NCBI RefSeq assembly: GCF_019703515.2
Contig: NC_059349.1
Coordinates: 24,710,744 to 24,774,743 of the forward strand
Length of the DNA: 64,000 bases
From: Myxocyprinus asiaticus
Lineage: Eukaryota > Chordata > Actinopteri > Cypriniformes > Catostomidae
Reading direction: 5' to 3'
The notes under the pieces were generated by a model. That model saw only the letters and a program-made list of their open reading frames with translations. It was not told the origin of the DNA and did not search any database. Shown here one piece after another: positions 1 through 12,130 of this stretch (position 1 is its first letter; every line of letters begins with the position of its first letter). The position numbers and the translations under genes were made by a program.

Positions 1-1474
1 ACAATAAAAAATTGTCCTCAAAATTTTTCATTGTCGAACAGTCGTTTGATCTCATTAAACGTAACATGAGATTACATTAAACTGATGCGCGAGAGCAGCA
101 CTGCAGCTCCGCCTGACTGAGGAGAGGAAGAATTACACAACTCACAGTCCAGATGCACTCTAAACTTTCCAAACAGATTCAGGTGATGAAGATCGCAAAG
201 TATGAGGGAATTATAATGCAAAAATATCAAATAAGTAAATACAGAAGCACTCTCGTTGTGGAATAAGTGGAGCTGGAGCAAAACATGCATGTTGAGCGTC
301 TTTAAAGGAAACATCTTAAGAACAGTTATATTTAATGCATTATAGCTTTATTAAAGTTCAAATAATACAGAAGCAGATCATGTAAATAACTACAAACTCC
401 AGAACTGATATTTCTCTGTGCAGTCAGCGCCTCTTCTATGAGCTGCGCGAATGTCCCGATCTAAGGGGGAGAGATTGAAACTGCACCCAGCTGAGGTACA
501 CTCTGTCGCGGGGACGCTCGTCCCTCGAGCACGCTTGCTGCAGCTAGATTATAACGTGATGGCTCGAAACTTATTGAATCATAATATATGTCACTGTGCA
601 TTTCATATCATGAAGAAAATTGGCAATATGCAGCTTTATTTATAAGAGAGAGTTTGTTTTTTTGTGAGTTAAAGATGGATTGAAGTGAACAAAACGGTGA
701 GAGAAGGTAGTCTTTGCCCATTATACACTGCAACAAAATACGTTTTTGATTTGTTTTTGTTTTGGCTTGTTTTCCAATATAAATATCTAAAACTCCTTTA
801 AAACAATGTACATTTTATTTAGCAGCTATACTGCAGAAGAAAAAAGTGTAATCTGAGAATGTTGAATATAATATTAAAAATAAAAATATTTAAAAATATC
901 TAAAAATCAATTAAAAAAAGATTAATTCACCTGAGAAGCAAACATATAAGATATTTAGACTTGCTTTTAGAGAATATATCTTGAATATAAGTATATTTTG
1001 TCTTTACTGCACTGGCAGAAATATAAACAAGTGAAAAAAATACACTTAAATAAAAAATACACTTATATTTAAGATACATTTTCTTAAAGCAATTCTAAAT
1101 ATTTATATGTTGCTTCTCAAGTAAATGTATCTTGTTTTAAGGATTTTTAGACAATTGTAAATGGAAAACAAGACAAAAACACTTGATAACAGTAGGATTT
1201 GCAGTGAATTTTTTACTGAATTAAACTTAATAAAAAGTATTTTTTTTCCCTTTAATTCAGTGAATGTCATTTACAGGTATTTTTAAATTATGATTTTGTC
1301 CTCTTTATTGTTAGTAAGCATGTTTAATACAACCTTTTAAAGTCAGGGCACAAGCTGAATAATCGTTTAAGAGCTAATGATTAATCGTTGCAATAATCGC
1401 AGAATAGTCGAATAATTGTTCTAATAATCATTAGATTTATCGATTATCAAAATAGTCGTTAGTTGCAGCCCTAA
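1..1474. mobile_element. hAT-like non-autonomous element, cut by the window start
   Basis: The right end reads GTTGCAGCCCTAAT, the usual terminus of fish hAT-type elements (TAGGGCTGCAAC in the other orientation). It is preceded by AT-rich sequence with repeated ATAATCG-like motifs. The left end is outside the window. An internal block at about 345-850 is also present, diverged, in the neighbouring element at about 1620-2125, so the two are related and in the same orientation. No intact transposase frame is visible. The element lies in intron 2 of tox. The superfamily call rests on the terminal motif only. Confidence 0.55.
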
Positions 1475-1487
1475 TGTATATATACAG

Positions 1488-2798
1488 TAGGGCTGGCCGA
1501 TTAATCAAATTTTATTTTCAATTACAATTTAGGCTTCCAATGATTATAAACAAAATAATCGAGATAAAACAATTATTGTGCTGCATTCCGTTTCTTAATG
1601 AAACACCCCGCTGTTATATCTTTAAAGCATCCTTTATTAAAGTTCAAATAATAAGGAAATGGGTTATGAAAATAAATTCCGAAACTGGCATTTCTCTGTA
1701 CGGTCAACACCGAGTCTATGGGTTGCGTGAAGTGACCGGGGAAGAGATTGAATATTCTCCCGGCCGATGCACTTTGGTGCGGTGACGCTCACCACTCGCA
1801 TGCGTTTGCTGCAGCTAGATTTTAACGTGACGGCTCGCGACATAGTCAATCATAACATATGTGTCACGTTCACTGTGTGTATCTTATCATGAAGAAAATT
1901 GGTGATACGCAGCTCTAATAAGAAGAGAGAGTTTGTTTTTGTGAGTTAAAGATGGATCGAAGTGAACATAAAGGTGAGAGAGTAGTCTTTGCCCCATTAT
2001 ACACTGGAACAAAATAAGCTGATCAGTCTTTTTTGGCTTGTTTTCCAAAATAATATCTAAAACTCCTTTAAAACAACATACATATATTTTAGGAGCTATA
2101 CTGCAGAAGAAAAAAAATGTATCAGAGAATGCTGAATACAATATTTAATAAGGGCTTAGTAGTAGTTTTATGTTGCATTTCATTCTGAATGTTTACTTGA
2201 ATACTTGATAGCCTACTGCTGTTTAAAAACTTTTAAAGCTGTTCCAAAAAGAATAGAATTTTCTTAATTTGTATTTTTATTCTATTATTTTCAATCTATT
2301 TCTATTTATTGCTGTTTTTTTATTGTCATATTATTACTGACTCTTTACTGGTCTTGAATAATTACTTAAGAATTATTAACATATTAGTCTGTTTTTATTT
2401 GTTGTGGTTTTGAAGCTTGTATTGAGAATCGTCAAATTTCACTATAGACTACTGAAATTTTGGTATTGTGATAATGTAAAGCCTTTATTGTACATGGTAG
2501 ATCTTGCTGTAATAACATGATGAAAAAGTAGATCTCGTTCAATAGAACTATGAGCATCCCTGCTGTTAATGGTGGCGATGGAGGCTTTCCTTTATTTGAC
2601 TACCATACGTAACATAAAATAATTATCATATGACAATAGCCTCCTCCCCTACCAGTGCAGTTTACTTTTCAAGTTCAAGGACATTTTGTAAATGCATGGT
2701 GTTTCCAAATTCAATGAGTAATCGTGTCAAATAATTGTGATCTCAATATTGACCAAAGTAATCGTGATTATGATTTTTGCCATAATTGAGCAGCCCTA
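1488..2798. mobile_element. hAT-like element with TAGGGCTG termini
   Basis: The left end TAGGGCTGGCCGATTAATC and the right end AATTGAGCAGCCCTA are imperfect inverted repeats. The internal block 1620-2125 resembles 345-850 of the preceding element. Near 1952 a short frame starts MDRSEHK and is followed directly by GGTGAGAG, which could be a splice donor. The related position in the other copy reads ATGGATTGA, a stop after two codons. This could be a leftover first coding exon of the parent transposase, but that is inference. Flanking TA-rich DNA hides any target duplication. Confidence 0.6.
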
Positions 2799-2825
2799 AT
2801 ATATATATATTGTATATGAATATGA

Positions 2826-3334
2826 ACTGAAATGTTTCTCATGATCTTAAAACTCTTTTGATCTGAAGGTGTATGCTTAAATGTTTGAAATTAGTTTTGT
2901 AGACAAAAATATAATTGTGCCACCATATGAATTTATTTCATTATAAAACTAAAATTGTATAAAAAAAAAAATTTTTTTTTTGAAATTGATGACTTGGACC
3001 AAATAATAAAGAAAAGCAGACAATAAGTGCCCAACATAGATGGGAACTCCTTCAATACTGTTTAAAAAGCATCCCAGGGTGATATCTCAAGAAGTTGGTT
3101 GAGAAAATGTCAAGAGTACATGTCTGCAAATTCTAGGCAAAGGGTGACTACTTTGAAGATGCTCAAATATAACACAGTTTTGATTTATTTAGGATTTTTT
3201 TTAGTCACAACATAATTCCCATAGTTCCATTTATTATTCCATAGTTTTGATGACTTTACTATTATTCTAAAATGTGAAGAAAAACAATTATAATAAAGAA
3301 TGAGTAAGTGTTTCAAAACTTTTGAACGGTAGTG
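2826..3334. mobile_element. Tc1-like deletion derivative, 5' truncated copy
   Basis: It is about 500 bp and strongly similar to 61836-62357, but lacks the left terminal repeat. The right end is AACTTTTGAACGGTAGTG. Positions 3089-3172 translate as KKLVEKMSRVHVCKF, a TAG stop, then AKGDYFEDAQI and a TAA stop. That pattern (LVE-M-R-V followed by AKG-YF) is the usual C-terminus of Tc1/mariner transposases. The element is therefore a non-autonomous derivative that kept only the transposase tail and the 3' end. Confidence 0.8.
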
Positions 3335-3338
3335 TGTA

Positions 3339-3397
<59 letters not shown>
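3335..3397. repeat. (TA)n microsatellite
   Basis: A nearly pure TA run with single interruptions abuts the right end of the Tc1-like derivative. The other copy of that element also sits next to a TA/GT run, as expected for TA-targeted insertion. Confidence 0.95.
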
Positions 3398-3498
3398 CTC
3401 AAAATGCTGTATCTACAGTATACTTGTTGTTTATAGTTTTAGATGAAGTGTAACATGTCATACACACAGGACATGCCACTGAGTATTAGGATTAAAAG

Positions 3499-3672
3499 TT
3501 TAAAGGGATAGTTCACCCACTACCTTAAAAAAATAAGAGTGAATGGTGTCATTCTGCCTAACATCATCTTTTGTGTCCCACAGAGGAAAGTAAGTCAAAC
3601 AGGTTTGGAACAACACAAGGGTGACTAAATTATTTCCGAATTATAATTTTTTGGGTGAAGTATCCCTTTAAA
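3499..3672. mobile_element. MITE with TTAAAGGGATAGTTCACCC ends
   Basis: The left end TTAAAGGGATAGTTCACCC and the right end GGGTGAAGTATCCCTTTAA are inverted repeats. The core contains the motif GTTTGGAACAACACAAGGGTG. It belongs to the same broad family as 13339-14090, 26444-27297, 38904-39216, 51118-51333 and 57359-57881. No coding sequence is present. Confidence 0.8.
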
Positions 3673-3674
3673 TA

Positions 3675-6629
3675 TTCGAAGAGAAACATAAAATAAGTTT
3701 TACACTTAAAGACATTCTAAGATTTAAGCAACCCTATTCATACATGTGAAATCAATGTGGCGATCAATGACAAATAAAAGCGTGATGCAAGGAAAGAGAC
3801 AATCTAAAAACTGTATGCAGCACAATATGGATTAGACACATATAGATGGACACTTGTCTGCTCTGCATTGGTGTAGGGTTATTTACCCATGTCAGACGTG
3901 GGCCGTCAGTGTGTGCAGGGGTCTCTCTTTTCCAGTGGCCGCCGGCCTGTTTGTTGCTGTGCTGCGTCTGGCTGGGACTGGCAGGCACGCGGAACTACAG
4001 TGGGATGCAAGGCCAAGGGGTCAACTGACACAAGCAGGGTAACAAGAAACGATAGCACATGCAAGACTCCATTCAACTTTCATCACTCTACAATCCTTTC
4101 TTTTGGCTCTGCGCTGATTTAGATTCTCGAAGCATCTTTCATATCCACCGGCACTAAAGCTACAGGAAACATGCAGCATGAACAAAGTGAACAGAGATAT
4201 GCAATGCAGACAATGCACATTTTAAATTAATTTCTGGCCATGTACTGGACAGCTGAATAGGACAGTGTGCAGTCTTTCCTGTTTAAAGTATTATACTCCA
4301 TGTAACAAACAAGTGACCTGTAATTTAGTGCTCTTTCCTTACCTCCTCCTGAATGCACTTGCTAGAACATGCTGAATAATACATGATTTAAATATCATTT
4401 ATTTATTTTTCCTCTTGCTTTAGAGAGCCATAACACCACTGGGCTTAGTCTCTATCTTAGCCTACAGGTTAAAATGTAATTCCCAGTAATTCTCTATATC
4501 ACAATGCTATAGCTTTTTGGACTAGAGGGAATTACATAAGATTATGTCATGTGTTGATCAGTATACAGAGTTTTTAAAAGCATAACCCAGAGTGAATATT
4601 TGTGATAGATGATGTGATTGCCAGGTCTCAATAAGCTTGATTATACTTCTGCAGTTCATAAAGAGTTGCAATGTGTTCTGATTAGGTTTAAATATAAAAT
4701 TTTCGACATGAGTAAAAAGGTGTAAATTGCACCTTCGCACGTTTCCGGAGCACAGAGACCTGTTAAATGTTACTTATGTCAAACCAAAAGATAGGAGATG
4801 TTTAGAAAAGGTGCAAAACCATATGGGCAGTTTTTTTTTTTAAACGTGTTTCATCATTAAATGTACTTTTACAAATGGAATAATTATTCATAGCACATTT
4901 GTATCTTGTAATGAGAAAAACACAAGTGAGACATGGGGGGAGGGGGGTATTTATGAGAGGGAGAGGGAGTTAACATTAAAGGCCAAACTCTGTGACTCAC
5001 AAAAACATTCAGGGATTTAATTGTTTATTGTGTTGAGGCACACTGGAGACAAGGTTGCTGGGTAATATATTTCAGAATCCAATTGTGTGGAACTGAATTC
5101 TAAGTATGAAATGTCAAATTAGGTTGAATGTAATAGTATACAAGCACACAGTTCAAATCAATGAGTCAATAAAAACAGGCAAAATCTAAAATAACCTATG
5201 ACAAAACCAGGAAGAAAATGTTTTTATGAAGCTGTGACATTATATAGTGTGCTGCTAGCTAATAAAACTAGTTGACATTCCTGTTATGGAGTACATTTTT
5301 ATGTCCCAATCATATACAGTGTGTTTTAATATATTCCATAAAATATTAAACTCAGATTTTTAAAGATAGAACTCACATTAGTTAGTTGTTTCACAACTGA
5401 GTGAATATGGGGTGAATTTTAAATAATTTCACAACTTTGGTTTAAGCGAATGTTGCAATTTTTGCCATGCCTCCGGTTTCTAACTTCTAACATATTTATA
5501 AAAATACTCCAGGTGCTTCTTCATTATTCCCTTTCTCTAATAAAAATGTTTCAAACAAAACTTGTTTTCTTGGGAATATTGTTTTAAGTGGTAATCATGT
5601 TATAGGCTTCCATTCTGTTAGATAAAATTACAGAAATCAGTGTTAAGTTATCAACATTTCAAAACATTAAACAAATATTAAATTTAACTTCAAGTTGACA
5701 TCCTCATGTAAGAATTTACATTTCCACACTTGCCTAATCTCGCTGGGCTAAGGATCCTCCCTAGGCATCCTGATATTTTTCTTTCCATTGTGTAAATAAT
5801 CAAGTTATAATTAAAATAGTTTAAGTTTACCAAAGCATATTACCAAGACATAGCAGGAATGAGCCAATATGAAAATACTGCAGGAAAAAAACACTTTATA
5901 AACAAATACAGTTCTACTATTATGCATTACAGGTACTGCTTTGCTTAAACATACACATGCATACATGATCAGTCTGTATACTGCCAATCTGACTGCCTGC
6001 CACATTCATTTCCATGCCACAGTACACAGCAGGTGTCCTGAGGGACACTAATTAATCTGAAGCCTTAATTCATTAAGCAAACATGTAAAAGGTCCCCCAA
6101 GACAACGTGCTCTCCTCAAGCATGCATGTTCACCCTTGAACTTAATGCACTGACTTCCATGTTTCACTTTAAATATTTAAACAAGCTGTGCTTTTTATAG
6201 CAAGACACATCTCTAAAATTCTATGTGCTGAACTATCTAGCAAGCAAAGCTTGAGTCACAGATGAAACAGCCTTTTATCTTGCTTGTCAAATACGAAACA
6301 AGTGCAAAAATCCTGAAATGAACTTCCCTCGGTGAGTAACTAGAGGAGTGTTGCTCAGAAGCTACCTTTTATAGACCTGTGGCCTTGTTTGCAGCCCATA
6401 CCGTGTGCAGTTTTTAATGAAAGTGTAAATGGAGGAAATGAAAGCCGGTAACAATATGCATTAAAGCTTCATTTCATTAAGCCTAGACAAAGCTTTAAAT
6501 GCTTTGTTTACATGTTGCAATAGCCCCTGATTAAGGTGGCGACTGATAGCGGCTCTAATTTGCGATCCACTGGCTTAAATTTGTTTAATTACGACTTAAA
6601 ACAAAAGGAGTGAGCAGTAATTAACCCAC
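3675..6629. other. tox intron 2, largely non-repetitive
   Basis: This is the exon-2-proximal part of intron 2. I see no further exon: nothing matches the following part of the TOX protein on the minus strand. The 3840-4020 stretch is GC-richer and open in several frames, but has no recognisable product. The stretch just below exon 2 (about 6000-6629) has several ATTA-core motifs, such as TTTAATTACG, and no repeat signature, so it could hold regulatory DNA. Confidence 0.5.
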
Positions 6630-6695
6630 CTGGTTCCCTGGCACAAAGTCCTGGCTGGGCTCTGGCATACTCATAAACATGTTGTCACTGTCGTA
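6630..6695 (-). CDS. tox: tox coding exon 2
   Basis: TOX proteins are nuclear HMG-box DNA-binding factors. TOX is known for its roles in T-cell development and in exhausted T cells. This 66-bp exon encodes 22 residues in phase 0, including NMFMSMPEPSQDFVP, which matches the N-terminal segment of vertebrate TOX (human NMYMSMTEPSQDYVP). The exon length is what I recall for this exon in TOX. On the minus strand the acceptor is a pyrimidine-rich tract ending TCTGTTTGCAG and the donor is CAG|GTGGGT, both strong. It joins exon 1 at 56472 in phase 0. The paralogues TOX2 and TOX3 differ more in this segment. If the species is polyploid this could be one of two tox copies, which the window cannot resolve. 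Confidence 0.95.
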
Positions 6696-6699
6696 CTGC

Positions 6700-7140
6700 A
6701 AACAGACAGAAAGAGAAGGGAAAAAACAATAAATAAACAGTCAAAATATACAGTTAACACATAATCCCAGACATAGAAGAACAGAACATGTGGTTTGTGT
6801 TGCTCTTCACTGGTTTCTCCCCAAAATGCAGACCTCTTTTTTTAAGACAATTAGACTTTGAAGTCTCTGCTGTATCAGATGGAGATGTCAGTGAATTGAT
6901 GTAATTGGTACAGTGGTAATTAAAGTGGCTGGTTGAAGGGGGATGAATGAAATCCTTTCATGAGAGCAGTGGAATAAAACAAAGAGGGAAAAATGCATGA
7001 ATTTGATGAGCCCACACATGGATAGACCTGAGAGTGTAGGATGGGCCCAGGTGGCTCTAACACTCGCTGTGGATCTAAACCAACAAAAGCCTGTTATATC
7101 AACCTTTTGACTCATTATACAATTAGCCCATTAAATCAAT
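6700..7140. other. Intron sequence just upstream of exon 2
   Basis: No repeat terminus, open frame or RNA gene is recognisable apart from the pyrimidine tract serving exon 2. It may include splicing or regulatory signals. Confidence 0.4.
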
Positions 7141-8553
7141 TTATACCACGGGTCTGTTGAATGCTTGATTCTGATTGGTTGACTGACGTTCTAAGGTGTG
7201 CAATTATTTTTCCAGTAAACGCACGGCTATGAAGTAGTTCCAAGTCTTGACCGCATTACGGTTTCATATCACTTTGCCAAATTATTTAAGTTATTTCAAA
7301 GAGCCCTACAGGCTACCACAACAAAATAACCAATCAAAACAAAGGCATTGGTTAAGTATATTGGGTAAGAATGACAAACAATGTCTATAATATCCTACAT
7401 TTATTTCAATTTCGATTGAAAAGCGTCCTTGGGCTCCCTCTCTTTCTCTCTCTCTCTCACTCTCTCTCACTCTCTCTCACTCTCGTCTCACCCACCCACA
7501 CACACACACACCATACATTCTACCACAGCAAAATAACCATATAACCCAAGACATTGGTTAAAGTAAATCAGTTAAGAATGTCAAACAATGTTATTTCAAT
7601 TTTGGTTGAAAAGCTCCCTCATCTCCCCCGCACTAACACACGCTCACACACATACAGACACACGCGCATGCACACACACACGCATTGTGTGTGTCGCGAC
7701 CAACAAATAGAGCCACACCTCCCACAACTTGATCAATACAACAGTTTCTATTATCCGAAATAACTTTTAATATGTGAAACTTTTTATGTTTCAATGTATT
7801 TCGCCCTAATCAGCCTCACATAGCTATAATGGAAAGCACCGCTCTACCCCTCCCCTGCTCTTTCGCTCACGCACACACACACGCATTACTTAGTTACTCC
7901 AATGCCAAAAAGCAGCGCATCCTCCGTTTCTAGTTCTAAAGTGACAAAGCAACGAAGGCTTGAGCTGTATCGAGCTAGATACATTTGATCAATACAACAG
8001 TTTCTATATTATCTGAAATATCTGTGGGAAAAACTCCCACACCCCCCCCCCCCCACCCCCCCTTACACACTCCCACACATGTGGAACGTATTACACACAC
8101 ACTCACTCGAGAGAAATGGCGAGATATGGCGACACTCGCTGCTGCTGAGAATTGCTTAAACTTACATCTTGGGATTTTGAAGCGATGTAACTTCTGAGGA
8201 GAGCTGCAACAAATAAGGGTAATCCCACAGGCGATCCCTCTCAGTTTCTGAGCTTCTCTCTTTCGATCCCTCAAAAACAAACTCACACACAAACTCTCAT
8301 ACACATGCACAAACGCACTAACTCATTACTCCAGTATGTGCTCCAGTAAAGCAGCGCAAGCCTCTCTATCCTCCATTGCTATTTCTAAAGTGACGTTTTC
8401 GAACTAGTAACGAAGGCTTGAGCTATATCAGAGCAAGACGCTGAATCCGTGGTGGAAGAAAGTAGTTCCACTCACAAGATCGATTTAGGGATGAAAACCA
8501 GAAAATGTCTTGAACCCTGAACGATGTCATCAGGTGTGGTAACCGTGGTATAA
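7141..8553. mobile_element. Element with TTATACCACGG termini and internal tandem modules
   Basis: The left end TTATACCACGGGTCTGTTGAA and the right end ACCGTGGTATAA are inverted repeats. Inside, several modules recur in direct orientation. GCATTGGTTAAG/GACATTGGTTAA with CAAACAATG occurs near 7350 and 7555. CAATACAACAGTTTCTAT occurs near 7735 and 7990. CGAAGGCTTGAGCT occurs near 7955 and 8410. Each module is followed by CT- or CA-rich microsatellite. No transposase is recognised. Confidence 0.5.
7440..7700. repeat. (CT)n and (CA)n microsatellites
   Basis: TCTCTC/CACTCT runs at about 7440-7495 and CACACA runs at about 7498-7512 and 7640-7695. They lie inside the TTATACCACGG element. Confidence 0.85.
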
Positions 8554-8578
8554 GAAGAATAATTGACTCCATCCCACT

Positions 8579-8654
8579 GAATTATTGAAAAATAATGCAC
8601 ACCCGAGGTGGTAAAACCGTTACACCTCGGGTGTGCATTATTTTTCAATAATTC
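8579..8654. repeat. Perfect 32-bp inverted repeat (hairpin)
   Basis: Positions 8579-8610 and 8623-8654 are exact reverse complements separated by a 12-nt loop. The arms contain GCACACCCGAGGTG and its complement. It lies just outside the right end of the TTATACCACGG element and is probably part of its terminal structure or a linked MITE. Confidence 0.9.
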
Positions 8655-8781
8655 CAAGGTCCGTCGTCAATTATCCCTTACATACAATTTTCAACTAAAC
8701 AAGCTTTAAGTTGCAATGTGTACGTTTTCTATGTTAAAACACTTTCTCAGTCTATCCCAGTTTATAATGCTGAGACAACTA

Positions 8782-9310
8782 TACATTCACTGAGCAATTT
8801 ATTAGGAACACCCGCACACCTACTAATTCATGCGATTAACAAATCAGCCAATCATGTGGCAGCAGTGCAATGCATAAAATCATGTAGATACGGGTCAGAA
8901 GCTTCAGTTAATGTTCATATCAACCATCAGAATGGGGAAAAATGTGATCTTAGTGATTTCGACCGTGGCATGATAGTTGGTGCCAGATGGACTGGTTTGA
9001 GTATTTCTGTAACTGCTGATCTCCTGGGATTTTCACGCACAACAGTCTCTAGAGTTTACTCAGAATTGTGGCAAAAACAAAAAACATTCAGTAAGCGGTA
9101 GTTCTGCGGACAGAAATGCCTTGTTGATGAGAGAGGTCAAAGGAGAATGGCCAGACTGGTTGGAGCTGACAGAAAGGCTACGGTAACTCCGATAACCACT
9201 CTGTACAAATGTAGTGAGCAGAATGGCATCTCAGAATGCACAACACGTCGAACCTGGAGGTGAATGGGATACAACAGCAGAAGACCACATCGAGCACTTT
9301 ATTAGGAACA
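8782..9310 (+). mobile_element. Tc1-like element (family 2), fragment 1
   Basis: The left end is CACTGAGCAATTTATTAGG. The interior encodes the start of a Tc1/mariner transposase, with ...KCDLSDFDRGMIVGARW... near 8940-8990 and an N-terminal helix-turn-helix ending LLGFSRTTVSRVY. A TAG stop ends the frame at 9099-9101. The catalytic DDE region is missing. The fragment ends in GAGCACTTTATTAGGAACA, a direct rather than inverted copy of the left terminus, so the right end is truncated or rearranged. Confidence 0.85.
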
Positions 9311-9617
9311 AAGTTAGCCATTCATGGGCTGCTTTTCCCGAAAAATTTAAAGACTATGAATCTGTGGTGCTATCAAAACATTGCTCTGTTTGTTTGAATA
9401 TCTCGACAATCCCGACAGCAACACTGGCTTAACAGTGCCATGAGTTTGATGGCGGGACTGCCTTTTTTCTGACCAATGGCAGACGTGGTGGAGGGTTCGG
9501 CAACCTGTTTAGCCTATTTTTAGCAGCTCATTTGGGTGATGCTAGTGACGCAAAAATTACACACTTCAGCTTTAAAAGATAAAAACCAAACATAGCATTG
9601 TCTTGTGTTTTTATGTA
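9311..9617. other. Intron sequence, nothing recognised
   Basis: No repeat terminus, RNA gene or credible open frame is seen here. Confidence 0.4.
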
Positions 9618-9812
9618 AATCCATGTAAACTGTAAAAAGTGGTAACCTGCAGTTGTTACCTAAAGATTTTCTACTTGATCTAACACTTAAAATTAAGTGT
9701 TAGCATACCCTAATGTTTTCAAATTGATTAAGTGATGTTAAAAAATACTTTAAACATGAATCAAACTAGTTAATTTAGATGCTACTACATTAAGCACATT
9801 TCAGTAAGGCCA
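9618..9812. mobile_element. MITE with CTGTAAAAAGTGGTAACC end
   Basis: The motif series CTGTAAAAAGTGGTAACC, TTTCTACTTGATCTA, CCTAATGTTTTCA and AAACTAGTTAATTT is shared with 25955-26140. In reverse orientation it is shared with 35163-35310, about 57230-57335 and 59705-59850. Five diverged copies without coding capacity identify a MITE family. Confidence 0.7.
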
Positions 9813-12130
9813 ACTCTAAGAAGGATTTAGCATGTGAATGTGGGTATGACATATTGATAGGATATTGGTCTTGGCAGACTAGATTTGCTACGCTGCTGCT
9901 GCAGAGCAAGTACGAAGATTTGCTACTGCTAGAAAAACACATATACATACAGAGTTAGCATGTGGACATGCTGCTGCACAATGAGACAAAACGCAAGACA
10001 TGCTGCACTGAGCATGTGTTACATGCTGCTGCACACATAGACATAAACAATCACTGTGTAGCAGATCTAGGCAGGTGGAAGCTGGGGTGGAGGTGGGTTT
10101 CAGAGAAAAACTCTCAGTGTGCTGCAGAGAAACCAGCTTAACTGCAAAATTTAGCCATTTAAATAAAAACAAGGAGAGAGACGCAGGATGATTGGCTATC
10201 CAAAAACAAGTCAGAGAACAAATCAGCTTACGCCATGCAAGCCGACTGGCTTAACATACCACATGAGAGCGAGCCGATTGGCTAACAGATAACAAGTCAA
10301 AGAACCAATCAGCTTGTGTCATATAGAGTTGCATGGCTGAACTTTGGTAATTTATTATGTTAAAATTTTTTCAGTGTACTGTATTGACAATTTTGATGAC
10401 ACGAATCAACAACCTACATGCATACAGCAAAACTAATTCACCCCACATACACAGCTGGCCATGTGTCTTTCACAGTAGACATGCAGCATGTGCATTCACA
10501 TGCTGAAGATGCTCAAAACAGCTTCAGCTGAGTCAGTGTGGGTTAACTGTGTGATAAAGGAGAATGAGCCCATGACCCAGCTGTGCAGCACACCTGGGAA
10601 ATTACAGCAGCCTACACTGCCTGCATGCTGCAGTCCACACACACAACACACACACAGAGCGAATTCTGCTGACGTGCATGCCTGACAAAAGGGCCTGGCA
10701 AATAGCCACCAATTTACATCTGCTCAACGTCTTTAAAACCCATGAAAAATGACTGATTAATATGAAAAGTAGAAATCTGTTTTCAGTTGGCTATGAGACT
10801 ATCATACTTTAGAGGCATTCTCAGATCAGCTATATATACTGTAGGTCCTGGACAAAGTGTTCGATTGGTGGTGGTGGGAGTGGAGGCTGGAGGGGTTCCA
10901 GTCAGATCCCCATAAGAGTTCATTCAGAATTCACATACGAGTCTAATTCAGAAAAGAACAGAACCCCGCCCCCCCCAACCAATTGCAACATTGCTTTGAG
11001 GTCAAGTTAATCAAGTCAGTGAAATCACTAACTAAAATGGAATGAAATAAGACCCTGCTCCAGTTATATATCCACTCGTGTATAGACTTTACTTGGTTCA
11101 TTAAAATGGGATAATTTAATGTATAGTGAGCTGTATGATCTATGATCTGCAAGATCTGTACCTCCTGGCCAACTAGCTGCTAAAAAGTGATAATGATACA
11201 CAAAAACAGAATTTAGTAAGTACTTTTAAATATGTAATATAAAAACAGGATTGCGTGTCAATGGAGTTTTATATGTATGATTTTTGTTTGACACACTACG
11301 CTGAAGCAAAATACTGTATGTGTGTCAATGAAGTTGGACATTCCTGGACAGGGCTGACTTTAATACATATCCATGACAATTATTTGAGTGTTATGAAAGA
11401 GAGAGAGCATCACAATGAAGGGAGAGACAAAAACTTCAAGGACAAATGGCTGATGCCTGTCAATGGCTGAATGTTTGTATTTCTGTTCATCCGAGCAGCA
11501 CATCTCATTTCATTATGCTGGCTCAATATAATTCTATGGAAATGGCAATAATCCTAATGAAAGCCTATCACATTGCGACCTTTTAAGTGTGCAAGTTGAT
11601 GGGCCAATCTTATTTTTTTGCGCACGGATGACAGTTAATTTCATGCTAGCTTATTGATTGTGATTAATGTGATCAGGCTGATCTAAGATGTGTTCTATTC
11701 TTAAACTATGAAATGTGCTGCTTCTTGAAACACTACTACAACCTATGGCATGAATGTGACAGACTCTATTTATGAATGGGTAAAAATGTTTGCTGCAAAA
11801 AGGTTGAAAGTGTGTGTCATAATTTTTCAACCAAGCTGCAGTCATTGGTGTAGATCCATGACAATATCCTATAAGCATACTGTATATGTAGCTTATAAAA
11901 TGGATAGTCCCGACTCTAAAATTCTGATCGGATGAGCTGTGTTCAAAGCCGCTGTAAAATGACTATAAACATTGTGATGGTACATTCTATGCACCTTTTT
12001 CCTAAACGCTGAAATGTTTCACAATTCATAACGGAAGTCTGTTTTTGTTTTCTGGTCTACAGCATTTTCACTCACATCTGAGTATGTTTTTAGCAAATAA
12101 TGTGAGGTTAAGTGTTAAGTTTGTAAAAAA
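9813..12130. other. Intron sequence with a local tandem duplication
   Basis: Most of this block has no recognised feature. At 10191-10256 and 10275-10340 a segment of about 66 bp is duplicated in tandem with divergence. Both units carry GATTGGCTA, ACAAGTCA and CAATCAGCTT or AAATCAGCTT, that is, inverted CCAAT-type motifs. The region 9885-10060 is rich in CATGCTGCTGCAC-type repeats. Confidence 0.5.

Noticed and set aside
3840..4130. Possible tox exon 3
   Set aside because: Overlapping open frames are on the wrong strand or unrelated, and nothing resembles the following TOX segment. Exon 3 must lie outside the window.
8718..9101. Functional Tc1 transposase gene
   Set aside because: Only the N-terminal helix-turn-helix is present, and the catalytic DDE domain is missing in all five fragments.
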